The notes under the pieces: generated by a model
Told to the model about the DNA's origin: nothing
Databases searched by the model: none
Seen by the model: the letters and a program-made list of their open reading frames with translations, nothing else
Shown: positions 50,025 to 62,817 of the stretch, piece by piece
Position numbering within the stretch: the first letter of the stretch is position 1
How the letters are laid out: every line of letters begins with the position of its first letter
Made by a program: the position numbers and the translations under genes
Origin: Sthenelais limicola
Taxonomy: Eukaryota > Annelida > Polychaeta > Phyllodocida > Sigalionidae
Assembly (NCBI GenBank): GCA_942159475.1
Contig: OW804094.1
Coordinates: 133,038,755-133,102,754, forward strand
Reading direction: 5' to 3'
DNA length: 64,000 nt

Positions 50025-53000
50025 TAGCACAGTTGTGAAAGGTTTATTCATTGGACAGTGACGATATTATTTTATGTTGAACATTTCTGCTATAAAAACA
50101 TATCACATAAATAAGGATGGTAGAATTTTTAGAAAAAGAATTGTCAAAATAAATGGTATAAGAATGTTTGCTATACATAATAGTTAAAGTAGCAAAGTAT
50201 CATTTCTGAAGCAAAATCAGAAATAGTTTGGATATTTAATTTGTTTTATGTATTCCACTGATATCCTGTAGCATCAACATGCACTTTAGAATATCATCCA
50301 TCGAAAAAGCGGTTTCGATTCATCAACGACACATTGTGTTAGTCCCTATTGTAAGAACAAACAGAAAGTAGTTTGTTACCTCAACTTGAATCGAAATTAT
50401 GAGAAAATCAAACATTGGTTGGTACTTTTATTTGATTGAATTGTCCTAGGAGTTAATTAAGGTAAACAAATGGAACTCCAACCCTGGTTAAAAACAAGAA
50501 ACAAAGCACACCCAGTAGTTTGCAAGATAATTAATCATTTCCGAAAGGTTTAATAACGTTTGGCGTTGGTATTGGTCTCCTGTGACTAGCACCATGTCAT
50601 AAAATAACGCCGGGAAATTAAGAGTTTCGGAACGTCAGGTTCCCACGTCTGTAAACACAGAGGGTGGGAACATCAATCACACGGGGAGCGGTTTAGTGAA
50701 CCAAGATTATACATTTCATGAAGCACGCTCTACCGCCTTACATTGACAGAAAAAATTAAACTGACATAGAGTGGAAGCAACCAGGGGTCACAGCAGACAG
50801 GCTGATTCCATGCTATGCTTGGCCAAAGCCAGAAATCCATTCATTTCATTGTCACAAACGAAGCGAACTCGGTTCAAGTTTTCGCCCGTTTCGCCGCTCC
50901 ATCGGTAATTTATCATATCAGAAACGTGGGTCGTTGCATGGCGGGTTCTCAAAGATGTATAGCCTGTCAGAAAGAAGGCGACCCTTCCCTTTATCAGACA
51001 TTGTACAGAGATATAAGGGTGTATAAGACGCGACAGTTCTAATTGGACGCGTTGTCTGGGCCCGCTGCCCCAAGTCTACTATATGGATGGGTACGTAGCG
51101 AGGTGTAAGTAGTACATTGTTCCCGACATGGGCCATTATCGCAGGCACCATAAACCCGAGGCCTTGCCGACCCTGGCCCGCGGAATACCCTCATACATGC
51201 AGGTCAACCCGTCCATTCTATCTAGATGTCGTCTAGAGTTATGGTCACAACAAAAGTGTTGTTGAAAGAATGGTTCACCAAGCTTTCAACAAGCATCTCA
51301 AGGTTTTAAATATTGACGACATGTCGGCGTCTATTGAATGGAATATATAGGACGAGGACATGGTAAGTCCACAGACGAGCGTTTATAAGATTTCCCTCGA
51401 ACTGCCCATCAGCTTTAATATATCCCAATTCTCTAAAGTGGACGGTACACCACCCTTCTCTGAAGGGTAAATTAATAGCATCCAAATTTAGCATGTGTTT
51501 CCCTATAGTATGTGTAAGTTGCACAACCACTTCCCACGTCGTTCTAATTAATCTGATATTTCTATCGATTTTCTATTATACAGGGAAGGAAATTAATACA
51601 TTCATGGCCATGGATATAACAATAAAGAGGAAAATAAAGCAAGATCCAATTAATTTAACATGATTTTAGACAATGAGTGGGAGTGAGGAGGCCCTAGAGG
51701 CACGAGCTCATTTTACAAATGGCTAATTATAATGGCAAGTAGTGGGTTTATAAGAATTGGCAAACAAGCTGCTATTATGGGGTCCATTACCGTCACCGTT
51801 TAACGTGGGATTTATAGAGGGGCTAGTCTGGATATAATAGATCGCTCCTCTAACATTCTCCCAAGGGGCCTTTTTAATGCCCTCAGGTCAACGAAGTTGC
51901 TTGTACCGAGGGCACACCCCACTTAAGCCAGCGACATTAATCCAATTTTGGCCGTACAAGTCATTTCCCATAACCACCGGGCCTAAAGGCCACTGACCTG
52001 GACTCCAGTTGATTGAACTGTTTAAAAGCTGTTTCCCGAATGCACCCAAACCAACCCAGAGGTATGTAATTAGGGAATTATTCCGTTCCAACAAACAAAG
52101 ATAATGTGAATTATCTTTTGAAGCGACTAGAACACCAGTTATTAGAGATTTTTTTGTTTACTTCAAAGGAGGATTTCAAGTTGAACACATTCAAACTGGG
52201 GGCATTTCAGGAGCAATCAAATCGAGAAGTTTCGGAAATTTCGTTTTCAGTCTCTGCCTTCCTCACCCCTGTTTAAAATTGAGTGGTTTGCTTGTTTAAT
52301 GTTCAAGCCATAATCTGCCCATCTGCCTTTTTCTCTCTCAATCACACCCTGTCCCTTGTCTCCTTATCTGTCTCTACCTATCGCTTCAATTGAATGATAT
52401 AGAGTGAATCCCTGCGATGTCCTTTCAATAATTCACACAGAACACCGCTCTGACCAAGGCAATAAAGCCTCCTACCTAGACAACCAATAGCAGATTCCAT
52501 ACACAATGCAACAGGAGATTTCAAACGTTCAGTCATACATTCATCCAATTAGATCTGATTGCCACACCTTAATAAGGTGCTAGTTTCCCCTGATATGCAG
52601 AACGGGATTGATGCCCCCTCTTAAATCATAATTAGTCCCCTCGACGCCGATCCCCGTTCAAGGTACATAAGAGTCGAGCTGCCTAATATCCCGCTGCCGT
52701 ACAAGATCACATTTAATGGCCATCCCAGCGGGTCAAATGATTAGCAAAACCAACAAATTGCCCATGATAGCCTTAGCTAGATTTGTTTCCCTAGTTAATT
52801 ACCATATTCGCCTGTAAATCAGACAGGTAAAAAGCCAGAGACAAATAAATGGGACTAAGGAGGAGACACACTACCAAGACCGATGTAAAGGAGCAACTGA
52901 GATGTTCAGAGGTATGGGGAGCATCTTTGCAAATAACGCCGCGACGGGACACCCATAGCTATAAAAAAAGACTTGCCAAGCAAATTTCTGATAGATTGTC

Positions 53001-54135
53001 AGGAAAAAAACCCAACAACAAATGTGATGATTATGACAGGACTACTCATAATGCCAATCACCAAAAAGTATATAATGAATGACCAGGGAAGTACACCGGA
53101 TAGCCCTCTTCCTCTTTCCTGAATACAGAATGATCTATTAATAGCAACGAAAGACGAGTCCACCTAAAACATCTGCGAGTGTGGGTACCACCGCCTACGA
53201 GTTGTACTGAGTGTGGAGTATGGAAATGAATTGCAGGACTGAGTAGATACAGCAGAGTCCCTCATCAGGAATTCAGCAATACGGCCGGTAGGTACAAGGC
53301 ACACTAATATCTAATATCCCATGTTCCTGAAGTATATTATGGTTGAACGCATGTAGTGTATGATGTGCACGTGTATATAACACAATCATACCCTGGGGGG
53401 TTCCCTTCTTTCCCGCGGTTAGGATTGTGCAGCTAGGGTAGCGAGCATAATTAAATAATGTATTAATGGGGAACCACTACACCAGGGAAGTATAGGAGCA
53501 TACCAATTCCAAGGCATGCAACGACACTGTTTAGATAGCATATAGAGAATTTTATCAAAAGCAACAAATAGATCTGAGAACATTTTCAATTTTGAAGTGT
53601 TAACCAAATTTTAAAACATCACATTTTACTCCACCCAAAAATAAAACATCAGACAAATGGGTCAAGTTTATTATAGGTTTATATCTACAAGGAGGACACG
53701 ACAGTTTTCCTGCATTGCCATGACATGATACCATGATTTGTAGAACGTAAATGGTTGCCAGAACTTGATTGATAGATACATTCATTAAACCTTCCCAAAT
53801 AAGGAAAACTAGATAGAAGACTTGAGACATACGTATAGAACATAGAACACAGATCTATGTGTCCTCAAGAGGAATAAGCCAAACACAGTCCAACAAATCA
53901 CTACGCTAATACCCTTTTCTCATAGGATAATTCCTGGTAAAGGGAAAAGGAGGAAAGAAGAAAATTGCACAGTTGGGGATTTCGTGCAAAGGGAGACTTG
54001 GGAGATGGGCAAAAGCTAGGCGAGATAAGTAGATATCGTGGCGTTGGATACCTGCGTGGCGACATGCCAGAGATGGTTCTAAAGGGTGAGGTTGGAGTTG
54101 AGAGGAGAGGAGGTGGAGGAAGGAGGAAGGTGGGG

Positions 54136-54229
54136 GTGAGGAGGAGGAGGAGGAGGAGGAGGAGGAGGAGGAGGAGGAGGAGGAGGAGGAGGAGGAGGAG
54201 GAGGAGGAGGAGGAGGAGGAGGAGGAGGT
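54136..54229 (+). repeat. (AGG)n trinucleotide tract in a longer polypurine region
   Basis: About 90 bp of AGG repeats sit inside a purine-rich stretch from about 54085. Three reading frames stay open through it (poly-Arg on plus; poly-Ser and poly-Pro on minus), which creates spurious ORFs of up to 126 codons. Confidence 0.92.
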
Positions 54230-55935
54230 GGTGGTGCTGGACCCTTCAGGCTCCATGGGTCTGGAAACAATGTATGCCTCATAAGCAACAATCAGCCCAA
54301 AGTGACGTGACTGGAAAAAATCGGGTTAGACCCTTGAATGAATAACATATATATTTGATTTCCAATAGTTCTTGGCATTTTCTCAGATTTGTGATAACGG
54401 GGGATTTATCACTCATCTTTCTATAACCGGTGAGAGGCCTGTGATTTCCTGCTGGCGGTCTTATCAGTGTTATCCAGAGGTCTTCCCCGCGCATGATGCC
54501 GCTATGTCTATGCTGACCTGAGATACAAGCCATTTCATGCCATGATTGGTTCGATATTTCATATGGACAGTGTGCTACTGAGGAGATTGCAAGACGCATT
54601 GGATAAATCAGAGAGCTCTTAGGACCCGGGCTTATCCCCTCCCAATGCCCATTATCGATATTCGCTGATAGGACGTAAGCACACGACAATCTTACGAGCA
54701 ATGCTCCAAACGCAAATACAGAACACTGTCGCATGCATGGATAATGCTTCTCATTTTTTGCAGAGGCAATTTTCATGACAGAGACCAGCAAGAATGGCAA
54801 GAGTAGGGAAGGGCACATGGAAACACATATGATATATGGCACACGCAACGGTATAGACGACTTTTGACAACAGCTATACTCGCTAGCGCTTTTCTGATGG
54901 GAATTCCAGAAGGCTGTAAGAGTAGTGGTAGTTGTAGGCCACGGGAATTATTCCGTCTCGACCTCATAACACAGGCAGTCTCCAATACCCCGTACTTGGT
55001 ATTGATCTCCGTGACCACGGGGGCTCCTACCGTGCGTGGTAGCCACAGGAGGGGGCTGAAGTGACAGCAGCGTGAAGGATCGTCGTAGACATTGGGGCCA
55101 TCATTTGAAAAATCTCCCGGGCCAGTTTCCGCCATTTACAGGCGACCACCTCGCCATGAAAAACTATTTTCTTCATTTCTCTCGAGGGAAGAGCCTCCGC
55201 AAGGAAGCACCCCCTGATTATATGCCACAACAACATAGGGCGTGCTTCCAAGACCTTCAGGCCCCCTCTGGATTTCTCAGATGACAAGTCTCATGCCAAT
55301 CACCATTCACAATCGCGACTTGAAATCTCAGACACCGTGGCCTTAGTGAAAGTTCATAGAATCCTTGACCCAAACCAGTCACATGTTTCAATCTCTGTCT
55401 GTTTTTTAGGGAAAAGACAAATTTACCCTTTTCCCTCTCGGCTGGAAGGTCATTGAGCTGTCCGGTTGGGTTAATTCAAGTTTTACCCCCACAAAGGCCC
55501 GTGGCTCAGGACAATTTACCACCGATGATCCCATCACCAGAATAAGGAAGGGGGTTATAATCCCCCGACTACTTTGGTAAATAAGAACTTCAAGGCATAA
55601 TTTGGGGGTAGAAAATACAGGTCCAAAACATGGCTATTTTACCGGGACTATAGTCTGCCCGAAAAGTAGTTGACACGGGCAAAACGGGCTTCTTTAAGAA
55701 GCGAGAAAAGAGGAGACTTTTGATTTCAAACCTTTGCCCCCTGAGTATAGCTCTTTGCAATGGACCATGGCGAAACCTGCAGCTGTATTGCACTGTCTCA
55801 GTTCCTTGTGCGGGAGGGATGATAAGGTGTTGTGTATGGGTGCATGCAGTAGCTGTGGCCATTGTCGTGGCCATGGTCGATTGCAAAGAGCGGCTCTTGG
55901 GACAAAGGGTTGACAGGACATTGTCATAAAGCGTA

Positions 55936-56080
55936 GTGTGTGTGCATGTGTGTGTGTGTGTGGGGGGGGGGGGGCAACCCACAAGTAACTCATGCCATCT
56001 GGGAGTAATATTTCTCTAAGATGCCATTGAGTAGACCCAGTGCTTTAGACCACTCGGCCACTCCACATCCGAGAAATGAC
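55936..56080 (-). mobile_element. tRNA-derived SINE remnant, copy 2, ending in C13-(CA)n
   Basis: A perfect A box TGGCCGAGTGG (56060-56050) followed by TCTAAAGCACTGG gives a Leu/Ser-type tRNA head. The T-arm survives only as GTGGGTT (55982-55976), after which the B box is replaced by C13 (55974-55962) and a (CA)n run down to about 55936. Confidence 0.6.
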
Positions 56081-59000
56081 TTAAAGTATCCTATATATCA
56101 TGAAAAACATTATTCACATACAAACATATCACACATTTTCATTAAGTAATTATCGTTTAGAATCAACATATGTAGAGAGTGGACTATTTCCACAAGTACC
56201 TGAAAATGACCATATATGAGCACAATTAAATGTTTGATAACATGATTAGTGCTTAAAGACAAAGGGTTAACACCATTTTTATGATTGTCAAATATAGGTG
56301 GGACGCTACCAGACAGCCGTCTCCGTCCTTTAGAGGTAATCAACGTTAAAGCTTGAACAGTGAACTGGAGTAGCTAGGGAGACGAGGGATATTAAGGCTG
56401 TCCTTGATTACATCCTTTCTGAGTCAAAATCAGGAATCATAGCGATGAGTCCTTAGGGACTAAAGTCTACTAGGATGCAAGCTAATGGCTTTGGCACAAT
56501 AGTGCCGCCTGATGGACCAATCATTTCCTCATTAAGGACTGTACAAGGTATACAAGGAACATTCTAAGGGACAATATTCCAGGCGCAAGTCGCTGATTTG
56601 TGGTAAATGTTGAAGTAACGCAGGGAGGAACCATTTCATTCTAACTACTTCGTGTGGATTCCACATCGAGAAAAGCCTCTCAAGATCTTCAGCGACGGTG
56701 GCGAAGGGAATGAACAGAAAAGTGTACATTTACAACCTGTATAGACTGACGGACTGGAAATCACTCAGAACATGAGACGTCTCCGTTTCCCCCTACAAAC
56801 TAACTCGTTGCATTTTATTCTCCACAAGATCTACTCGCAAGAGGAGACTATTCCTGAGTTGTCATTCACCAAGTGATGGAGAGGAGTAACGGGGAGGTGG
56901 TTTGCATGACAATAATGCTGGGGGCAGTGTCTTTCTCGAGAGCCCTCTCGTGGGGCCAACAACCGTATACTGTTTATATGGGTAAGGTGCGACAGGACTG
57001 GAGTTTCCCCTGGGTAGCAAAAAATGGACACTGGCCCATTCTCTCTTCATTCTTTTCGACGGATGCAAACAAAATCGTGCCCGTAAAGAAAGTGCCATTG
57101 GAGCGGACCTTCTGTTTCTGCTAGATGGCTTGCAAGAGGGACATGTCCCAGATGAGGAGACATTCTTTTTAGTTCCTCTCTCGTAAATGGCTTTGTCTGC
57201 TGGCGAGTAGAGAGGCATCTCCGCCCCTCATTGTTAGAGCCGTAGTCAATTGAAGTAGCCCTGTTCATTTTAGAGAACGAGATACGAGAGATAAATAAGT
57301 TTCTACACGTGAGCGCTGATTCTTAATGAAACTGCACTGGCAATAGCAACTGCTTAATTCCGTTTCCACGTTAAGACAGGGTGGATGTTTCAAGTGATTG
57401 AAAGGCACATTCAAATTTGGTCGGCGCTCTTTCCTATTGGGAGAGATTGAGACGCGAGATATCTCGTAAAGTGGAAGTAATTTTCAATATGGGATGTGGA
57501 AAATGAATCTCACAATCACGCATTATTATTATTATTGTTAATTTTCCTCTATGCTTCTTGTGTTTCGTTCTAGAGCTGGGTCCATACCATGATTCTGAGG
57601 CACTAAAGGGGAGATATTACTTTGCAGAAAGTCATTATTATTATCATTAACCTAATAGTGTGCAAGTAAGTTGAGACAACTGTAAGTATAGGCAGATATA
57701 AAGAGAATGATTTCTATAAGCAGTATACATGTAGATGAAAGAAAAATCAGGAGAATGGACAGATTGTCATCATCATCAAATCTATCATATTATGGATGAC
57801 GATAGTGATCCTTTCAATTTAATCCAGACACAAGCGACTTTAATGCGCAAAGTTCTATGCCCAGAATTACTTGATGTAATGCGTCCCTGTACTGCAGGAG
57901 AAGGAGGGCAGCATGTGTGTCATTCGTGACAGGCAATTGTGAATTCACGCTTACCGTCCTAAATAATGACATCTGCATTTTAAGCCGATAGGAGGGGACA
58001 GGCGGTCCTGAACTCTATATCGTATTAGTTCGTGTTTCCACTGAGTAAAGACTGGGGTCACGAAAATGCAGTTGTCGGTTTGGGGCAAAAAGCTGTTTAG
58101 CCTCCAGAACCTTTTCACGAAAAAAGGGGATTACAACCTACTGGACACAATGGGAGATACTAACGTCACACCAGAAACCATTGCATACAATGGTAAAATC
58201 TGAATGCGAGAAGACACCTACGAATTATGGAGTCATGCATGGGTCATCACCTCATGGTAAACATCAGTGAATTGAAAATAGGAAATATCTATAGGGAGAA
58301 GTTCATATGTGACTTATGGAAATGTTCGTATAGATGGTTTTAAAAGTTTTGATATCAAACTCCCAATATCCCATCTGGTGAATGACCACGGGATAACCAC
58401 GAGAATCGGTATTTAACCGAAATCACTTCGATGTTTGGTTCCTGACCTCAAGTCGTTTGGTATAGGCTGTGACTCAAAGCTTTCCATTATTTACAGCCTG
58501 ACTCTATACAGGGATTTAATATCAGGAACGAATAAGCAAATTCACTAAAAGCACTTCCCATGCTGCGGTGGCCAACTGAACATTTCAGAACCTCATAGAC
58601 AAAATGACCACCAGCTCTCTCCACCAATACAGTGGCGGAAAATCACTACCAAAGTTATAAAGCGTCGAATGAGGCGTGTGGATCAAAATGCTGCTCGCAT
58701 ACCGAGTAAAAGCACTAAAGACACCCAACATTACCTACTGGACCACCACCAAAGCCGCCCAGCACTTACCGCAAATGTCTAAATTCTTGTGTAAAATTTA
58801 TAGCAATGCTGAGAGCCTTCAAGGCCACCCATTTCTACAGACCTATTTGGCAACAACCAGGGAATGGATGCAGTATGTTCCCGATCGGTGCCTTCCTATC
58901 ACACCCATTGGGGTTGTCTGATCATCTGGAAAGCCCAAGCCTGTGGGTCGTTCATATACCATTAGACAAGGCCTACCGCGACAGCATTGAAAACTATGTT

Positions 59001-59639
59001 GGCGCATTTATTATGGTTCCTGGGAGATAGCTCAAAATAAAACAGGCCATTACTCGGGAGGGACGTGGGACGGACAAGCCTCAGGATGAAGTGTAAATAC
59101 AAATACCCGAGTGTCCGACCGCGTGGAAATAAACGTCAATTGACTTCCATTAGGACGAAGGCCTCGGTTACAAGTGTGGCGGGAAACATCCAGGTCCATA
59201 CACCACAGCGATTTACAGGCTGGACAGGGCTGGCCGTCTTCCATGTATCTTATATCGCTCCCGCACAAGAAAGGGACCCCAAGGATCGCTCCTCTCTTTG
59301 TGAGAAAGATCTTTCTCGGACCAGAAACAGTCTGGATTTAATGGAGGAAACAAGAATCTGAACTACATAGACCTTGTGGTCATCCAGGAGGATAACTGAA
59401 TAAGATTACCGACGTTTTAGCCAGACGAACAAAGGAATTTCTGGTCAGGGCACAATTGAGGCCAAGACCATCAGAAGCGTTTAATCTAGCTCAGGTCTTT
59501 GTTTTAATCAGAACCAATGAAGCTTTACTAGGTTGAAACATTTCTTGGGGTTCAGCTGTGCATGGTAAACATAAACTTTTAAAATCAATGTTATAGGCAG
59601 ACAGGTAAGGAATAAAGGGGAATGCGAAGGAGGGGAAGG

Positions 59640-59765
59640 GAGGGAGGGAGAGAGAGCGAGAGAGAAAGAGAGTTGGCTTGACACTAGAACTAGATAGACA
59701 GACATGGCAGATAGATAGATAAGAGAGTGATGGCTAGACACCAGAGACAGATATATAGATAGATC

Positions 59766-59817
<52 letters not shown>

Positions 59818-59866
59818 GGAGAGGGAGAGGGAGAGAGAGAGAGAGAGAGAGAGAGGAGAGGGGGAG
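59640..59866 (+). repeat. (GA)n and GATA-type simple-repeat cluster
   Basis: GGGA/GAGA tracts at 59640-59672, GATAGATA words near 59700-59770, and long (GA)n runs at 59769-59815 and 59820-59862. Minus-strand Ser-Leu ORFs here are artefacts. Confidence 0.9.
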
Positions 59867-61026
59867 AGTGGAAAAAGGAAGAATTAATGGGACACACACA
59901 CAAAGAAGCTTTCCGTGCTATCTGGGTAAAGGAAACCCTGCAGTCATCTTCACACAGAAGTATAAAGCAGCCGGCCTGCCCCAACGCCACGATACCAAGC
60001 AACATTACTCAGCCACAGGAGGTACTATGACGTCACGGACAGCAAGTACTTCCCTGATCTCCCATTACTGCCAAGACGCTATATCGCCTTGGTGTGGCAA
60101 TGGAAAAAAGTGGATGCGACATTACAGCGAGACGTCATGCGCGCAGCGTCCGTGGTGGCCGAATGCATCAGAAGGAATGGCAGCTTGAGTTTCCCCATTT
60201 CTTTTTCGTCAAGACAAATGGCCGCTTATTTCTTAGAGGTTCCCGGAACGAAGTGTCAACTCGGTTCTGACAAGAATCTAATCATCTTGGAAGAAATGAC
60301 AGCATATATTACGGTAACATTCTAAACCCCTGTCATATATAGGAAACGCTGTGAGAAAGGTCTATTTTTAGAATTTTATTTTGAGCGCCTGGAAGGACAT
60401 GATTGAAATTATACACCGGGAATAAATGAAATGCATAACGGAGACGGGACACGTTAAACAACATCATAATAAAGATGTAATGATTAAGGATAATTTATAC
60501 GATTTTAAGGTCAGGCGAGTGTAATCGGGAAGTAATCGGTTGTTTAGGCGAATCGTGATATGAGAGGACCAAAGGAAAATAAGATATTACGTTACCCAAC
60601 TGGGTAATTTACCCATTGGTATCGAACTGCAATTTGCCACAACAAAATCTGCCAGATTCAACAGTCCCCCAGGCAAATACCATCTGTATGTAAATCACTG
60701 AAGGAGCCCTTGTGTTTGCTTTAGTGGTTTTGTGCTCAGGCTCGTTATTAGATTACAAAGCCCGCGAACATCTAAAGGGGGGTAGATCAATGAAGCCTAC
60801 ACTTAAAAGTGGATCAGAATGCACAGTCACCAAGCCAGGACAATTATTTTCTATTGGGAGTGTAGGAAGTGCGGTGCACAGCATTTTAGTTCAAGTCCAA
60901 ATTAATTGAATGAACAAAACATCTGTTTGGATATCATATGACATATTCGATGCTTAACTACAATTGCCACTAAAGCTAATTTGTATTCCACTGACATAAG
61001 ATGTATGTTAACATAGTTTGTCTACC

Positions 61027-61548
61027 ACAAGCACTGTGACCACACTGAATGTCCGTTTCGCGCTGCACGTACATCTTATTTGAATAGGCCAATCAATGCT
61101 GCCGAAACATTTCCATAGATATCTATGTATCTACAACATCTATTACAGTGCACGACCCCACACACCTTTAGTACCCCAATATATTGTCTTGATTACAACA
61201 TAATATAGTCATAGCTGTGTGTCAAGTTAGAGAAAACTCCTGTATAAAATTGTAGTGGTATGTCCGTGCAGGTTTTAGAGGGTGCCCATGCTACACAAAT
61301 TGTAGAACGGACATCTATGATTTTTGTTTTTGAAGGCATTGTGACAAAATAACGTAGATTTACAGCCTATATTATACACCAATACTAAGCTTAGGCCATT
61401 CAATGCACCTCCTAGAGTTGAGAAGGACTACCATGCTCGAAATCTGGAGAAACAAAGTGAAATAAGTTACCAATGGAACTTAGCATCTGCTATCGTTTTG
61501 ATGTACGCGCAGCGCGAAACGGACATCCAGTGTGGTGACAGTGACAAG
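61027..61548. mobile_element. 512-bp Transib/RAG-transposon-like MITE with 5-bp target duplication
   Basis: Terminal inverted repeats of 44 bp at 61032-61075 and 61500-61543 agree at 41 of 44 positions. The left end starts CACTGTG, matching the CACWRTG heptamer of Transib elements and related to the RAG recombination-signal heptamer; the right end reads CACTGTC. ACAAG flanks both sides (61027-61031 and 61544-61548), a 5-bp duplication as in Transib. The 8-mer ATGTCCGT occurs four times, at 61049 and 61260 forward and at 61307 and 61519 inverted. No transposase ORF is present. No A-rich nonamer at a 12/23 spacing is visible. Confidence 0.7.
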
Positions 61549-62158
61549 GGTCCCTAAATAAGTGACCCTCTCGACTTGAGTTTCTCAGCCAACTCCCAAC
61601 CTGCATGTCGATATCCTGGGTCAAAACCTGTTTCAATCTCCCATGTAAATCCAAATTAAAAGGGTGTAAGGAAGAATGAATGAGCAATTACCGTATAACA
61701 AACATGTGCCTGTCGATGCAAATTCAATTCCCTGGAAGGTAATATAGTCTCGAAAACATTTTTATCATAAATATTTCGTTATTGCATGCACACATGGAGG
61801 CATTCTCAATTGCAATAGGATGACACGCGATGGAATAGTGCAATATTGGATTGGATCGCCAATATCGCGACACTTACACCCATCGCGCGAACAGCACGAA
61901 CAAAGATATCAGAGAATGGATCGTCCATAACGTCGGCTCGTCGGTAAGTAATAAAGTCTGTGAAAACATCAATGTTCGGCAGAAGTAGCGTCCTGTCATT
62001 TTCACACGCCCATGATGCTAATGAAAGCCACCCTAATGCCCAATATGATAATAGTAGGCCAGTGGCAAGGGTCTGGACCTGTCTACCACTGATGGGATTT
62101 ACACATAAATAAAGTTGACCCATCCCTGACCAAGAAAGCATTAAGATTTTTGGACCTG

Positions 62159-62196
62159 CGAAGCGCGCGGCGGGTCTTGCCGCGGGCTTCACGCGC
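62159..62196 (+). other. GC-rich hairpin
   Basis: GCGAAGCGCGCGGC and GCCGCGGGCTTCACGC fold back on each other around GGGTCTT with a small bulge. It is a strongly GC-rich island in AT-rich surroundings. Function unknown. Confidence 0.5.
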
Positions 62197-62790
62197 CTGA
62201 TCCTCTCCACGTCTCTCAGTGATCAATGAGGGGACGACGTATAAAGGAGGGGCGGGCGCTTAAGGGGGACAAATCCGCGCTTGATAAGTTCCATCGATAG
62301 GCACAGGGGTTAAGTCCACCCATTAGAATGTCTCGGGATAACAGTCACAATAAAGAGATGACATAGGAGGAGACTCCTCTGTTGGGACGCACATGGTTAC
62401 TGGACTGTTAAACGAGATTATACTTCTCAATACACACCGTCTCTATCCGGTCGATTGCCAGAGAACAACATTGGCTTCATCCGGTTAATTTTTTCTCCAT
62501 TCCGCCCACTAAACATTCCGTGATTGTTGGAGTTGGGAAAGGGGTGGGGGTGGGGCGGATTCCATTTACTTACCCATGATCAGCTAGATAGTATCTAGGG
62601 AGAAACTCTCCGAGGGGACCACCCCAATATGAATAATCGCACTCCATAGCAGGGCATGTCATCAATGTATGGAGGGGGAGGGGGGAGGGAATCTTAAGGG
62701 ATACTTTTTGGTAGATAGGAGAGGGTCAGTCAGCAGCTGGGGGCCTTCACTGTAATCACATGGGAAAACAACTCCTGTACTGAAGGTGTA

Positions 62791-62817
62791 GGTGTGTGTG
62801 TGTGGGGGGGGGGGGGG
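62791..62817 (+). repeat. Compound microsatellite (GT)n-G14
   Basis: GT units run directly into 14 G residues. Third instance of this arrangement, same strand order as at 6.08 and 55.95 kb. Confidence 0.9.

Noticed and set aside
53906..54345. Poly-Arg, poly-Ser and poly-Pro open frames over the AGG tract
   Set aside because: All are translations of one trinucleotide repeat in different frames; there is no non-repeat protein signal.
54279..55135. 189-codon and 120-codon overlapping minus ORFs
   Set aside because: They are among the longer frames of the gene-poor half, but show no domain, no acceptor/donor structure and unlikely composition; probably chance.
59508..60005. 165-codon Ser/Leu-rich minus ORF
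   Set aside because: It is produced by (GA)n microsatellites.
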